From contig NC_081414.1 in assembly GCF_030272615.1 (NCBI RefSeq), positions 663,219,938 through 663,283,937 of the forward strand: 64,000 nt of DNA. Direction: 5' to 3'. This document shows positions 32,689 to 45,194 of the stretch, piece after piece (the first letter of the stretch is position 1; each line of letters opens with the position of its first letter). The translations under genes and the position numbers were made by a program. The notes below the pieces were generated by a model that made no database searches, was not told where the DNA came from, and saw nothing but the letters and a program-made list of their open reading frames with translations. This DNA is from Cryptomeria japonica (Eukaryota > Streptophyta > Pinopsida > Cupressales > Cupressaceae).

Positions 32689-32717
32689 AATAATTTTCTC
32701 TTTCAAAGTACATCATG

Positions 32718-32940
32718 TTAGGAGCTTAGCCCTATTAGGAGCTTACCATACGCCCGATTAGGAGCAGACCCTGTTAGGAGTCACCTAGTTAAGGGATTTG
32801 CCTATCACTTTGGCTAGGAGCTTAATGATTTTTTAGGATCAACTTGGTTAGAGGATTTGAAAACTCTTTTGTGAGCTTCCCTGTTAGGGGACTTAGATGG
32901 AAAAGGCCTATTAGGACCTACCCAGTTAAGGGATTTATGC
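32718..32940 (-). repeat. Degenerate ttaggag repeat in S2
   Basis: About ten irregular units 20-30 bp apart, built on ttaggagc, gttaggag, gttaaggga and ttaggacc. Confidence 0.65.
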
Positions 32941-33892
32941 TATTGTAATTTTTAGAGAAGAACAGTGAAAAACGATTTGTTACTTTGCACTTTTAGCTTG
33001 CTAAATCAGATCCAGTTATGCTTCACAATCTATAATACTCAAATAGATATCTATCTTCTTTGGGATGACTTAACTCATTCTCCTAATGCCACACACACTT
33101 GAAACATCAATTGTGTCACCCTAAATAGCCATCTCAACTAGGTCAGCCACAAAACCCTAATTACATCTTGAATTTACAATTCAAATCATAAGACATCATC
33201 ACAGATCATTATACAAATCATTACAACAAATTACAATGCAATATCAATCATTGGTTGATTGTAACCCATCAGGAAAAATCTGATCTGTATCCTCAAAACA
33301 CTCTATTAAGCATTTCATTGATTCCCAAGAAATTCTTCCTTGAATTGAGCCAAAACAATAACTAAATCTTTCATGTGATTTATGTCATGTTACCAACTTC
33401 ATGTAGACTCACCGTTGATCACCATCATAACAAAAATCATTACCAGTTGAGTGAATTCATCACCGGTCCTAAAACCCTACTAAAACCTTAGCACAACTCC
33501 ATCAGAAATTCAAAACATGCCTTTTGGTAATCAACATAGAATGCAGTTTCAGTCACATACACAAATCCATCATAAAATCTTATGTCTCAAACCACAAGTC
33601 TCCAGCCATCACCAATTTACTAATTCCATCAAAATCTTTTCTTTTACTGATTGAAGTCCTAATTCTCAGTCCTACCAATAAACCCTGTCATACTTACAAA
33701 TTCTAAATCTGGTAGACCAAATTACTTATCCAACAAGCCAGACATCAAAGTTCATCTATAACCATCATCAAACATTAATTGACATAGGTTTCCATCAATG
33801 GCAACACAAATAACCGATCATGTCATCTTCCTCTACTAGTACAGTCATCAACCATCATCTCATCTTTATCAGTTATGCCAATCATACCAACA

Positions 33893-36655
33893 AAAAACCA
33901 TGTATATGATAGCATTGTTGGATAAGAATGGTGTGATCAAACTGGAATTCAGACATTTGAAGGATCAAGGGTTTACAGACATTTTAGAGATGCCTGAGTT
34001 TGATGATGAAATAATTCGATATGTATTGAGTTGAGTTCATGGTGATTTTATGTGTATAGACCGACCTCATAAAATCACTAACAATTCCATTTGGGCAATT
34101 ACCAGTTTGCCCCAGGTTGGTCAGAGACCAGATAAGAAGAAAATCTCTAACAATGAAGCCACCAAGTTAACTGGTGCTACATTCGACAATCGATCTATGA
34201 GGATTAGTACAATCACAGATAAGGATGTGCAATTTACCAACATGGTTATTGGATATAACATAACTCAATCTAATCAGTTGAATTATGTTTCTAGTTCTTG
34301 TACCTACTGTGCACATATGATGATAAAGGAAAATGAAAAATATGATGTTTGCCAGCGGATGTGTGATGAGTTAATTTTCAATCTTGGGAAAATCAAGGGT
34401 CAGAAGAAAGGTGTATTCCAGTATGGAAATATTGTTTTTTGTTTGATGCTATTCTTTCTCAATGAGACCCTGGGATCTGGTAAAAGGCAATGGTCCTTTG
34501 ACATTATTCTAGGGAAGCAAATCATAGATGTCTTAAGAAGCGTAGGTCAAGACAGAGAATCCACCTTATGGGGATATTTCAAGGCTTTTCAGAAGGCAAT
34601 GAAACAAAGGGAAAGAGTGCCTAAGCACATTGTTGATAAATACTCTATTGAGATTTGCTTTATGTTTAAGAAAGATAAAACTTTAATGGAAGCAATACAA
34701 CCAAGAAAGGTATGGATAACTGAGATGGGTTATGAAGTTGATGCAAAGATCTTGGATCTATATGCCAAGGCACTTATAGATTCCCCGGTAGATGAGTCAG
34801 TGAAGACTTTTGGGATAGCTAAACAAAAGGAATTGGAGGTGAAAATAGGGTTTAGTAAGAAGAAGAGGGAAGGTCAGATAAAGAAGGTAGGACAAGTTGT
34901 TCAGAAGATGTCCACTAAGGTCAAATAGATTATGGGACTACCATAGTCATCTTCTCTAGTAGTAGTTCAGGCCTCACCAGTAGCAGCAACCAACAAAAGT
35001 GTGATGAAAAGGAAGAAACTAGAAACCTTAATTGCCCTTGTTGCTTCTGGATCTGAGACTAAAGATGAACCTCCTAAGATACCCAAAATTTACATGAGAA
35101 TTCAAAGGAAGAAGCTTGAGGAAGGAAAGTAGCAAAAAACTAAGGTCACCCCTCTAACAGCTCATAAGAAACCTTTGAAGGAGAGGAAGCCTACAAAGAA
35201 GAGGAAACTGGTAAAAGAGACAGCTCCCACTCTCGGTAAGAAGAAGAAATCTGATTTAGATATGGCTCTTGAATCCGGTAAAAGTGTTAAAGTTATCCCT
35301 CCTTTATCTATAGATGAATTGGTAGAACAAATTACTAAAGATAGAATTTTGAGTAATATACAATATTACTATGAATATATGGATGATAAAGAACAAAAGG
35401 AGATTGAGGAAGTAGTTTTGTTATACTTAGATATATATAAGAAAGCCTTACTTGAGATAGAAAAGCATATTCCAGTAGAGATATATAAAAATTAGATGCT
35501 ATGAGATTATCAATTATTGAGGAAGATAGGCATATAAAGATTCAGAAACTGTTAACTATTTGTGGTGCAATAAATGAAGAGGAGATGCAACAATGCTTTG
35601 AATTTGCTAATAAATAAAAAAATTGTAGTAAGCACAGGCATATTAGCTTAATGATGGGAAGAGTGAATGAAATAGTTAAAGAGACTCATGAGGCGTGGGT
35701 AAAATTATTTATTGATAATCTAGGATTATTTACACCATCAGAAGTTCTTCCTAATTCTAACATTCCAGACATCCCAGTTGATGCTAGAGGGAAAGGCATA
35801 TTAGGTGAAGACCCACTGATTTTGGATAAGAAATTAACTAAGGATATAGAGGAAAATAGACTGGTAGATATTGAGGACAATTTTCAATCATTTATTGATG
35901 TGTGGCAAAAAAAATAACTACACCAAGTGGCAAAGCCACCAGTACCTAGGAGAAGGAATAGGATGTAAAAGGATAGAAGGTAAAGGAGAAAGAACAAGAA
36001 CATATTGAAGTCAGGATACCGGCACCATCACTGGTTGTTGGTCCCTCATTGCAGGTACTTGACACATCTAGTCAAGTAGATTTTAGTCATTTTGAGAAGA
36101 AGAATATTGAGTAGTTGAGCAGTTTTGAGTTAATATTTATTGCTTCACAAGCAAGTTATAGATCAAACCATTCCAATCCTATAGTAGCTTTCCCCAGAAT
36201 ATAAGATCAGTTAGGTAGCTAGCCCTTCCAACAAGCTTAAAGGTTTGACTTAGCACATTGCCAAGGAGTTTCAAACTCTTTAGCAAGTATCAAACCGACA
36301 GTTGGTGGAGAGGTACAATTCAACTAGGAAGGTCACTTGTGACAACATGATCACATCAGACAAGGCCAAGCTGATAGAAGAATTGAGAAGGATTGATGAA
36401 GCTAGTCATCAATGCAACAACATTTACCGGTCTTGCACTAACACAACTAAATTAATAGTAGACCTGGACGTTAAAATAAAGGTGGCTAAAGTCTGGTTGG
36501 AGAATCTTGCAAATAATTTTGATGGTACTCAGTTATTAACCAGCTCCATTGATGGTCAAATTTTTCTTTTTGAATTAGAGATTTCTACTTTGGAGAAGGA
36601 TATTGACAGGTTAATCTGGTGGGCTAGAGAATTGAGAGGTTTGATCAGTCCCTGA
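33893..36655 (+). pseudogene. E2b ORF2, main part
   Basis: The longest open piece is 34050-34928 (292 codons) and the frame is continuous with 33900 upstream and 35175-35495 downstream. Conserved with E3: GFTDILEMPEF, VHGDF..., HKIT, LTGATFDNRSMRI, LGKIKGQKKGVFQYGNI followed by a hydrophobic CLMLFFL, and KVWITEMGYEVD. Then come a Lys-rich linker (35160-35260), the IPPLSIDELVEQITKDRIL block with YLDIYKKALLEIEKHIP, a HISLMMGRVNEIVKETHE segment (35637-35690) and a C-terminal helical part (36302-36655, containing LIVDLDVKIKVAKVWLENLA). Stops separate these parts. No catalytic motif I know; probably a structural or nucleic-acid-associated protein, but that is a guess. Confidence 0.7.
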
Positions 36656-37103
36656 CTAAACACTTTGTTGCTTCATAAAAGGGTATGTATAGAATAGATG
36701 AGTAAGCCCACACCAGCAACATTAATAGAAGAAGAATTACATGCATACATTCTTAATGGGTTTGTATCAATTTTGAGAACAATGAAAACCAGTTTGGACA
36801 CTTGGGATTTTTGAAGAGTGCTTACCCTAATATATTCAAGTACATCTAGATCCGATAAACACAATTTTAGATCCGGTAAACATAATTTTTGAATCCTTCA
36901 TTTATTTGCCCCGACTTTGGCATTGTTGTCAAAGGGGGAGAGGTTAGATGTGAAAAATGTTAAGGGATGTAAGAAGTACTGTATAGTTGAGGGGGAGCAT
37001 CTTTTGGAGATTAGTTTTTGGAAAGTTTTTGGACAGGAACCAGAACAAAACTTTAATGATCCATTTTTCACATAATTGTTGCATCAACGCCAAAGGGAGA
37101 GAT
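36656..37103 (+). promoter_or_regulatory. E2b 3' UTR with three polypurine tracts
   Basis: Purine runs AAAGGGGGAGAG (36931-36942), GAGGGGGAG (36989-36997) and AAAGGGAGAGA (37092-37102, touching the LTR). The first follows cattgttgtc and the last follows catcaacgcc, the same layout as in E2 and E3. No coding frame. Confidence 0.7.
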
Positions 37104-38031
37104 TTTTGCAATTGATACTCATCCGGGATCATGGTCTTGTCATTGATGGAAACACACATCATTTTGGGTTGGATACTTATTTGGTATTCTTCAATATTCA
37201 AGGTTTAACATCTAGCATTCAAGGAAACCAGAAAGAAAGGAAAACCAACAAACTAGGAACCGGTATTTGGAGGCCAACATAGAAGATTTATCTGGTAAAG
37301 GTTTTAGCGACAACGGTCACAAAGATTAATGTTTATATTTTTGTCTAGGCCAAAATGTATTTATCTTTTGTAATATGATTGTAATCCGACATAAGGCATT
37401 CATGTTTATGTATGTAAAGGGTATATAAGTCAGTCCAGCTAGGTCATTTTTCAAACATAGATGTGATAGGTTATTTTATATTATGCGAGCTAGATATTGA
37501 TCGATAGAATGTGAATGTAATGATCTATTGTCAGTCTTGGTTATTTGTTAAGAGGATTGGGAAGTGAATAAGGTTACCAGTAAGGAAGGAGACAGTGTTA
37601 ACCAGTACAGTCAGTACTTAAACCGAAACTCATCCAGCATATTAGATGCACACTCAAAGTTCAGAATTTTGTTTGTAATTCAATATTTTATCTGTAGTCA
37701 GTGAGGCTCCTTTGTGATGATCAACATGCTCTAGGTAGTGTTCCTTCTTGCATGTGCAAACCCCCCTTTTATGTAATATTTATTTAGCTGGCTAGTGTAT
37801 AGATATTGTGGGTCACAAATCCCACCGTGTTTTTTCCTCTTTGAGGTTTTCCATGTATAAATATGTGGTGTTATGGTGTTGATCTTTGTGGTTGCTTTGT
37901 TCTTTATTATATCTTGTTTATATGTTAATTGGAAAATTATCTAAAGGAATTAAATTCTTAAGTACCGGTAGAACACTAATTCAACCCCCCCCCCCCCCCC
38001 CCGCTCCTCTTAGTTTTCTTGGATTCCAATA
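37104..38031 (+). repeat. E2b 3' LTR
   Basis: It aligns with 29552-30463. The start is eroded to TTTTGCAATTGATACTCATC, and the end TTCCAATA is one base off CCAACA. It contains an 18-base run of C at about 37985-38002, far longer than the C-rich tract in the 5' copy. Confidence 0.9.
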
Positions 38032-38036
38032 GATGG

Positions 38037-39098
38037 CATAAATGATACCTCTAGTGATGTTGTACGGGAACCTCCCGTTATAGAGATTGTGTTAGAAAAA
38101 TTAACTGAGGAGATATTGGATGTGGAGAAGGATGCAGATCATGGTGAGAAAGGTGGAAAGGGTGAGAGTGCAGAGGTTGTTGATAAGGATAAAGGAGAGG
38201 AAAAGGCAAATCAGGCTCTGACAACATTGGCAAGAGATGTTGATTTTGTTCAAGGGAAATAGTTGTTGTCTATTCAGATGATTTTGGTCAAGGGTCGATT
38301 GACCTAAGTTCCTTATCTCCCTTTCAAGCACTTAAATTGACAACTCTAGCTCAAGCCAAAGCTAGTGAGGACTCTCGTAAGTTTCATTCTAAAGACAAAG
38401 AGTTAATATCATTGGCAAGAGATATGTTGGCAAAAATCATGCCATCTTTCAAACTAGATACATTTGATCCCTCTGATAAGATGAAGGGTTTGTTGAGTGT
38501 TGTTGGTTCTCATTTTGAATCTTTAGAGAAGGTAACGAGTATTAAAGTTTTGAATCAATGAAATGAAATGAAGTTAAAGCAATTTTTGAAGATGATAGAA
38601 GATGATAGAGTCAGTTTAGTTACTGGACTAAAATGTATTCAAGATGAAATTGATAAAGGAGGTAATATATACAAGTTATGTCTGATTTTTCCCAAGCTCA
38701 CTATAGATATTGACAAGAAGATAAGGGAGTGTGAAGATCATCTAGAAAGCATATCACATTCATACTCACTACAATCTACTCTGGCTAGCAATTTTGTACC
38801 CCAAGTTTTGAGTGTATTGAACAAAATCAAGAGCTTAAATCAAGAAAAGGACAGAGTTTTGGGAAGAATGTTTGAGGTGAGAAGTCTTATTACTACCCGG
38901 ATAGATTCATTGATGAGTAGCATGCCGGATGCTAAAGATGCACTGAATAAGCTTGTTCTAACAGATAAACGGGGAGTAGAAATGCATGTCTACCTTTTCA
39001 GCGGGATGATAAGCATTTTGGAGATTTTAAAGAAGGCATGGGATAATCATTTGATATCACTTAGAACAATTTTTGTAGACATATTCAAGTTTTTGTGA
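38037..39098 (+). pseudogene. E2 ORF2, C-terminal part
   Basis: It continues E2 ORF2 after E2b. An acidic section (EEILDVEKDADHGEKGGKGE near 38110) is followed by open pieces 38337-38561 and 38568-39098. The last is helical and includes LTIDIDKKIRECEDHLESIS, matching FLTIDIDKKIRKTQ of E3 and LIVDLDVKIKVAK of E2b. It ends IFVDIFKFL with TGA at 39096-39098. No known domain. The three pieces of E2 ORF2 sum to about 1,090 codons, like E3. Confidence 0.65.
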
Positions 39099-39263
39099 GG
39101 AGTTGTATATATCCTTGTATATCAATTTTGGCAGATCATTTATCTTTGGCATTGTTGTCAAAGAGGGAGAGAGTAGAGTGAAAAATGTTGTAAATTCTTA
39201 GGGGGATCTTGTATATTCAATTCATTTTTCACGATATTGTCATCAATGCCTAAGGGGGAGGAT
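39099..39263 (+). promoter_or_regulatory. E2 3' UTR with three polypurine tracts
   Basis: AAAGAGGGAGAGAG (39160-39173, after cattgttgtc), TTAGGGGGAT (39198-39207) and AAGGGGGAGGA (39252-39262, touching the LTR, after catcaatgcct). The arrangement matches E2b and E3. Confidence 0.7.
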
Positions 39264-40385
39264 TTTGGCAAGATACACTATTCAGGTCATTCCAGTGAAG
39301 ATTTGTGCATGATACATGCTTAGGGATTGTCATTGATGGAAACTCAATTTGCAGATCCTATCTGGTGTACATAGAATTGATTTACTGGAAGTCATACTGT
39401 TTATAAGGCATAAGTTTGGAAGGTGGAACACAGTAACTAGTAGAGCATAAGATCATGATGCATATCTTGATTTCAGTGATTCATTTTTGGTTGCGGTGAT
39501 CAATGTAGTTGGTTCAAGGCTCGAGAAAGATTACTTCATGATTCTGATATCCGATACTTTAGTTAGGGCAGAGGTATTTTTGAGTACCGTGTATTGAGGA
39601 TTCATTGGGATAATTTTGATGATTGGTGTTGATTTCGAGGAGTTTGTGCCATTTTTTGTGAAGCTTGTGATCATATGTTTTAGGTCTGACATTTGGATTT
39701 GTGATCGAATTAAGCTAACTTGGTGAAACATGTTTCATGTTGCATGTTATGCGGTTTTTTGTGAAGCCGACCTATTGGAGATTTATTTCGATGGTGCAGA
39801 TATATAAGATAGTTTTGGGTGATCATTTTGGTGTGAATATATGTGTGAGGAATAGTTTTGGGAGTGATTGAGCACAATTTCATGTGCAAAACTTGAGTTT
39901 TGTTGATCCAGTATTTGGCAGCAGAGCATAACAAAGCATATTTTCAGATCGGTGATAGTGGATCATTTTGAGCTTAACTAGAACTGATTTATGGCATTTT
40001 TAGATGCTATATACCAGTTCAAACATTGCAATTCCCTTTATATCTCATTTTTAGGACATTGAGTCCTTCGGGGTTGTAACCCTATTTTGTATTTTAGCAG
40101 TGAGCTCTAGGCAATGTGCCTGAATGCAAGTACATTTGTCTTTTGTAATATTTCTCTACTACTAGCCATAGTATAATAATATTGTGGGATCAAATCCCAC
40201 CATGGTTTTCCCTTTTTGAGTTTCCACATAAAAATATTGGTGTTATGATTGTGTGGTTGCCTATTTTATGTTTCTGTACTTTGATTACTTTCTCATGCAT
40301 TCGATGACTTAAGAATCAAACTCATAAGTTTGCAAATTATAAAACATTGATTCACCCCCCCTCTCAATGTTCATTGATTCCAAAA
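39264..40385 (+). repeat. E2 3' LTR
   Basis: It aligns with 18377-19542. The start has lost one base (TTTGGCAAG for TGTTGGCAAG) and the end reads TTCCAAAA instead of TTCCAACA. TATATAAG is at 39801-39808; the hairpin GTGGGATCAAATCCCAC is at 40184-40200, where a loop change leaves the stem intact. Confidence 0.85.
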
Positions 40386-41066
40386 CTACCTTCCAAACCA
40401 ATAGGATTGTCATCTCTCAATGTAATCACACCAAGGTCAACCATCAACTCAACTTCTTTGTTTAATGAATCCAAACACTAATCAACATTGCTTTTACATA
40501 GTGAATTGAATTCAACATCTCCCTCATGTTCATCGATAGAGGAAGGCATAAACACCAATGTATAAGCTTCATCTATACTTGTCATAAGATATCCATCATG
40601 GTTTTTTCATCAGCTAAATAAGTAAGTGGTTGCAAACCCCCTTGCACCTTGAGTAGTAAGAGTTGTTCTCTCAACTCATTCATCAATTTGAGGTCCCAAT
40701 GATCTTTCAGGGGAGTGAATACATCCTCAATTTCAATCATGTGTTTCAAATATCTATCCATTCACTCAAGAAAAACAAAAAAATTAATCTCATAATGCTT
40801 GTTTGTGCAGTGTATTCTACATCAGTCTACCAATGCATATCAACCAAAGACTTAGAAACACCCAATTCCTTCAACCTTTCATTCAAATGTTTATGTGCAG
40901 GTTTAGTATCCAACCATAAACCAAACTTTTTCACATTATCACTATGTGGTTGATTGTCAACTAACTCACCTTTGGAGTGTGTGTGAAAGCTTCCACTCCT
41001 CCAAAATGTCTCTCAAAACTAGTTGTTGAATCACTTCCAAACTTAATTTTCATCTCCTAATCAACA
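40386..41066 (-). pseudogene. H interior remnant between E2 and E4
   Basis: Minus-strand reading gives coding-like stretches broken by many stops, for example DHWDLKLMNELREQLLLLK near 40690 and KPAHKHLNERLKELGVSKSL near 40880. They belong between the gag-like piece at 51798-52286 and the 18232 piece. Nothing recognisable. Confidence 0.4.
41062..41066. repeat. E4 target-site duplication, left copy
   Basis: CAACA here and at 51350-51354, an exact match. Joining the flanks gives an uninterrupted ...cctaatcaacatttgcatc... of H. Confidence 0.8.
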
Positions 41067-44000
41067 TGTTGTTCGCCAAAATTGGTTAACCCAAGTTCAC
41101 TCGCAATTGAGCTATGAAATAGCCAATTTCAATCTATGAAGAACCTCGGGACTTGGACAACATAACAAGGATCTAAATCCTTCTACTCTTCAGGCTCTGC
41201 AATACCTAGGTGGGTGGACCTTTGATGCATTAAATTAGACCCATTACACACACATGACAACATCAATAGAAAGCAGATGAATCTCAAAAGGCTCAAAAAC
41301 AAAGAGGGTACTGTAGATAGGCTAAACCTACATTGACAACTCAACATGTTTGAACATGAGATAAGTGGAACAAAACCACAGAACAGAAAGTAAAAGATAT
41401 TTTGACTTGATTTTAAAATGGTGTTCTGACAATCCTTCAATGTTACAAAAGACCAGTGCCTTATCCAGGCCATAGAGTCATGCATAAAACTGGAAAAGAA
41501 ATCTCAGATGCAAGTTTCTTTCAACATTAAATTTTCATGTATTAATGCATTACATTAATACAATCCTTTTCTCTATCACAAAATCATGCTTATATATCCA
41601 ATATACATTAAAAATCATTAATGTTGGGTTTCAGGATTTAAATCTTTCCTAAAAGAATACCCAAAAGATAAACATTACATTCTCAGAGAAGACTGAAAGA
41701 GACAAATCCAAATTACCCTTGATAAAATGAAATTGTATAAACTCAAATGGTATCTTGGAGACAATTTTGTGGAAACTCACACCTGCTTTGCATATGTGTA
41801 AACCTACAAACTGAAACAAAACCTATAGCAAAGACAACACTGAAAACTCAGAAGGAACACATTATGATTTACAAAGAATGAAAACTGCCATCACTGGAAC
41901 CTACAATTTTGGATTTCTCCCATGGAGAAAATCTCCAAAAAACTTGAACCCTTACAATTGAGAAGAAACGAGAATATGAAGGAGGGGGAAAAGACCAAAT
42001 TGCATCAGAAATTGCCAAGTTTCCCCCTTTTCCAAATGAAGATTTTCCTTGCATCCTTCCCATGGAAACTACTCTCAAAATATATGAGATCTATTGAAAC
42101 TGATTGCAGAACTAAATTCTTCATTCTGAGGGCTTTCCAATGGTAATACTTTCCATTTTGGGTAAAAAATACCCCTCCTGTGAATTAATCTCGGATGCCC
42201 CTCTACACAATCAATCATTTAATTTTTTGCATTTTCCACTATAGTCTGAACTATATATTTAATTTTGATTATTCTGTCCATTTTTTACGTGTGCCCTGCT
42301 ATGTGATAGCCTATGATTCGCTCATGGAACCACCTGGGATGACACCTCACCTATTTGCCACTTCACCACCTTGCAGACCACCACTTGTCTACCACTAGAC
42401 TTCCACTAGACCTGCCAGCTCATCAGTCGCTGGTTCACAAAGAGTAACTTTCATGCACCTTTGCATAGCGAATTAGCGATGGTCATCTGATCATCCTCAA
42501 CCTGCTCGATTTTAACATGCCCTTCTCTGCATGTGCTTTGTCACTGGTTCATGATGGTTAACTTTTGGGCAACTTTGCATTGCAAATTAGCAATAGCCTT
42601 TGGATCTTCCTCAGCTTGCTCGCTGGTTAATTTGCCCTCTTACTGCAAAACTTGGGCATCTCAAGAATCATGCATGCATGGGGTCCACTTGGTTTCTAGC
42701 TAGCTCTTTCCCACCTCGGGCTTCATGCACACATGCGTGGGGTCCACCTATGCACCGAGCTAGCACCTTGCATCCAAAGCCTCAAGGATTTGACACTATG
42801 GTTATGTGTAGCATTACTTTTAAATACACAAATGTCCCTTCGCCCAGCCAATGTGGGATAAACAGCTTTGCCTGGCATGCATTTTTTGAAGGTTTTAAAT
42901 GGTGCCTTTGTCTGTAAACTGCATTTATTTTGGTTTCTTTGTCCTTCACCAAACACCACACAGACAACAAGGAATACCTTGGTTTAAAGTTTCTTTCCAA
43001 CCTGCAATGCACTTCAACCACGCAGGGAAAATGCTACCAAGGGGTGCGTGGAATTGGTTTTGCAAGCCACTTGTATTTGCTTGGAAATCTCTTAATACCC
43101 ATCCACCACTCACGCAGATGGAGGATGTTGCCATACACTTGTTAATCTACATTTATAGAGAGCTTCTAACATCTACTTTATGCCACACAGGAGGAAGGAT
43201 TTTGGCTTTGCACTTGCCATTTGAAATTTCTTGAATTTAATATCTATCAATTTTCATTTGCTTGAAACTTGCTAAAGCCTTTCCAATGTGGGGAAGAATG
43301 CTTGGCAAAAGTTGTCGAATTTGGCTTACACCAGCCAATGCATTTGGTGGAAGGTTTCTAGCATTTACCCTTGCCAAAGGAAACTTGCATTGAAGCTGAC
43401 AAAGCCCTCTCAATAGCTATGCAAAGGAGAGTTTGGCTTCTTAACCTGCTACTTACATTGTTAATAGTTTTAAATGCCTTTTACACACCATGGTCTATGC
43501 AGGGGAGGAAATGATGGTAGAAGTTGTTGAGTTGGGGAAAACACCTGTGAATTGCATTGGCATTGAACACTTTTAATGCCATTTCATTTGCTATAGAGTT
43601 TTTAAAAAAACCTTTTAACATGCCACACTGCCTTCAGGAGGTGTTGTCTGGGCAATACATCTGCCAAATGCATTTGCATTAAAAGTTTCTTATGCTTTTC
43701 AGAAATGTTACCCACCACTATAAACTGGTGATTCTGACTATCCACAAACTATTCTGTATTACTGACCGCCCATTTGCCTCATGTGCAAGGAGGAGGGAAT
43801 GGCTAATTTAAAACATGCCAGCTTTATTTAGTTTGAAAACCTTTCAATTTGCCACATACCAATTTGCATTTGGTGTTGGAGTTTCTCTTCTCTCTCACTG
43901 TCCAACTGGCAAATTGCAGTCGAGCCGGTATGGATATGCATTTCTATGAAATAAGAACATTTCGCCATAAGATTAGTGCATGGGCATGAGCCAGGTCGGG

Positions 44001-45001
44001 CCCCAAAGTGGGTCCGTCTTAAAAAAAATCATTTTCATGCAAATGACCTTTGAAATGCCTCAGGCACCTTGAACATACCTCTAGAGTTGATTGACACAAT
44101 TTTTTGATCATTGAACTGAGTTTTGCAACTCACTGACAACTGTGCCACATTTTCACATTTAAACCCGAAGGTGCAATTTTCAAACTGGTCAAAACACCTT
44201 TCTAGACTTCACAAACTGATAGGCGTGTACTCTGATATGTTAACTTTCATCCTACAAAACCATTCCTCATGATGAATCTCGAGTTAAGAAATATTAACAG
44301 TCAAAGATGACCATTTGGCTCTGTCACCACTATGAACTTGATAAAATCAATGCATAGGGACATCAAAATGCCTTTCTTAAAAATATCAAATGATCTTTGT
44401 AGACCCCCAAATCTATGTTATAGGTACCTTGAAGTAAAAATAAAGACCTGGGAATGCTCAGTTTGACCGAGAAGCCAATAGGGTGCAAATAGTGAGCTCA
44501 TGAAAATAGCCACTTAAAAAGATGTAGCAATGAAAATGCAGAAAACTGAATAAAGTGGCTCAAGAAATCAGCTTGGAAAACTAATCAAACGGATTCATAA
44601 AGACTTGAAACTTGGCATGCAAACTCACCTATATGCATACAATTCAATGCACTTTGAATTTCAACGTTAAGGTCAACTAGTCAAAAGTTATAGGTGCTCA
44701 AAGTTGACCATTTAGTAAAATCTGAATTTGTACCTATGATGGACTTTTAGCTCACCCCTTGAAATGGGTACTTGATAGATTGATCCAAACTAAATTTTGA
44801 AAGTTATAACACACTACATAGGACAAATGAAAGGTGAAGAACAATATTCCAAGGCTTTACCACTTAATAATCAACTGGCTCTATTTTACCCTTCTTCAAA
44901 ATAGGCCTATCAGGTTGATTCATTAGGTGATCATTTGAAAGTGCAAAGCAAAATTTTGAAATGGGCCTCTCAAATTGACTCAAATTTTATGAGTCCCAAT
45001 A
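41067..45001 (-). repeat. E4 3' LTR
   Basis: 3,935 bp, collinear with 47346-51349 with scattered changes and small indels. The inner end reads CCCAATA instead of CCCAACA. It contains no believable gene: ORFs of 60-111 codons here differ between the two copies. Confidence 0.85.
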
Positions 45002-45194
45002 GTCGCTCTGACTGGGGATGGTTGATTGCAAGATCAACATAAGAATTCAGAATCTATGGTAGAGAAGACCACAAAAAAACAGAAAACTTCTCTTCTCTTC
45101 TCAAAAAAAAAGGGTTCCTTATTCTACCCAAACAGCAGGATACTTTATTGAAAAACATACAACTGAAGCAAAGCAACTGTACAAAATATACAAC

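Larger units (their letters stand above)
32268..33892 (-). mobile_element. S2: solo LTR nested in E2b ORF2
   Basis: On the minus strand it starts TGTTGGTATGATTGGC and includes GCCATTGATGGAAACCTATG, the word shared with the E2/E2b/E3 LTRs. It carries the hairpin (32671-32688) and the C-rich tract CCCCCCCTCTCAGTATT near its end. About 1.6 kb, with no internal region attached. Bases 32718-32940 hold a run of ttaggag/ttaaggg repeats unlike anything in the other LTRs. ORF2 of E2b reads ...KKLF before it and MYMIALLDKNGVIKLEF after it, in line with E2. The ends are approximate and no clear duplication is seen. Confidence 0.75.
29552..38031 (+). mobile_element. E2b: pol-less LTR element nested in E2 ORF2
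   Basis: LTRs at 29552-30463 and 37104-38031, an exact GATGG duplication (29547-29551 and 38032-38036), an iMet-type primer site and a polypurine tract. Without S2 it is 6.9 kb. It encodes ORF1 (coiled coil and knuckles) and a ~1,000-codon ORF2 homologous to those of E2 and E3, with no pol enzyme. ORF2 is cut by S2 at 32268-33892. Host and insert belong to the same broad family, so related elements were active at different times. Confidence 0.9.
18377..40385 (+). mobile_element. E2: pol-less LTR element, interrupted by E2a and E2b
   Basis: LTRs lie at 18377-19542 and 39264-40385, with an iMet-type primer site after the first and a polypurine tract before the second. Removing E2a (22384-28586) and E2b (29552-38031) leaves ~7.3 kb carrying ORF1 (coiled coil plus zinc knuckles) and a long ORF2 that reads across both insertion points. 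No reverse transcriptase or integrase is encoded by E2 itself. Its two LTRs are visibly more diverged than those of E1 or E3, in keeping with its being old enough to host nested insertions. Flanking 5-mers ctaat (18372-18376) and ctacc (40386-40390) agree at three of five positions. Confidence 0.8.

Noticed and set aside
42600-43234. 100-codon ORFs in the E4 3' LTR
   Set aside because: The frames are not kept in the homologous part of the other LTR (48960-49600).
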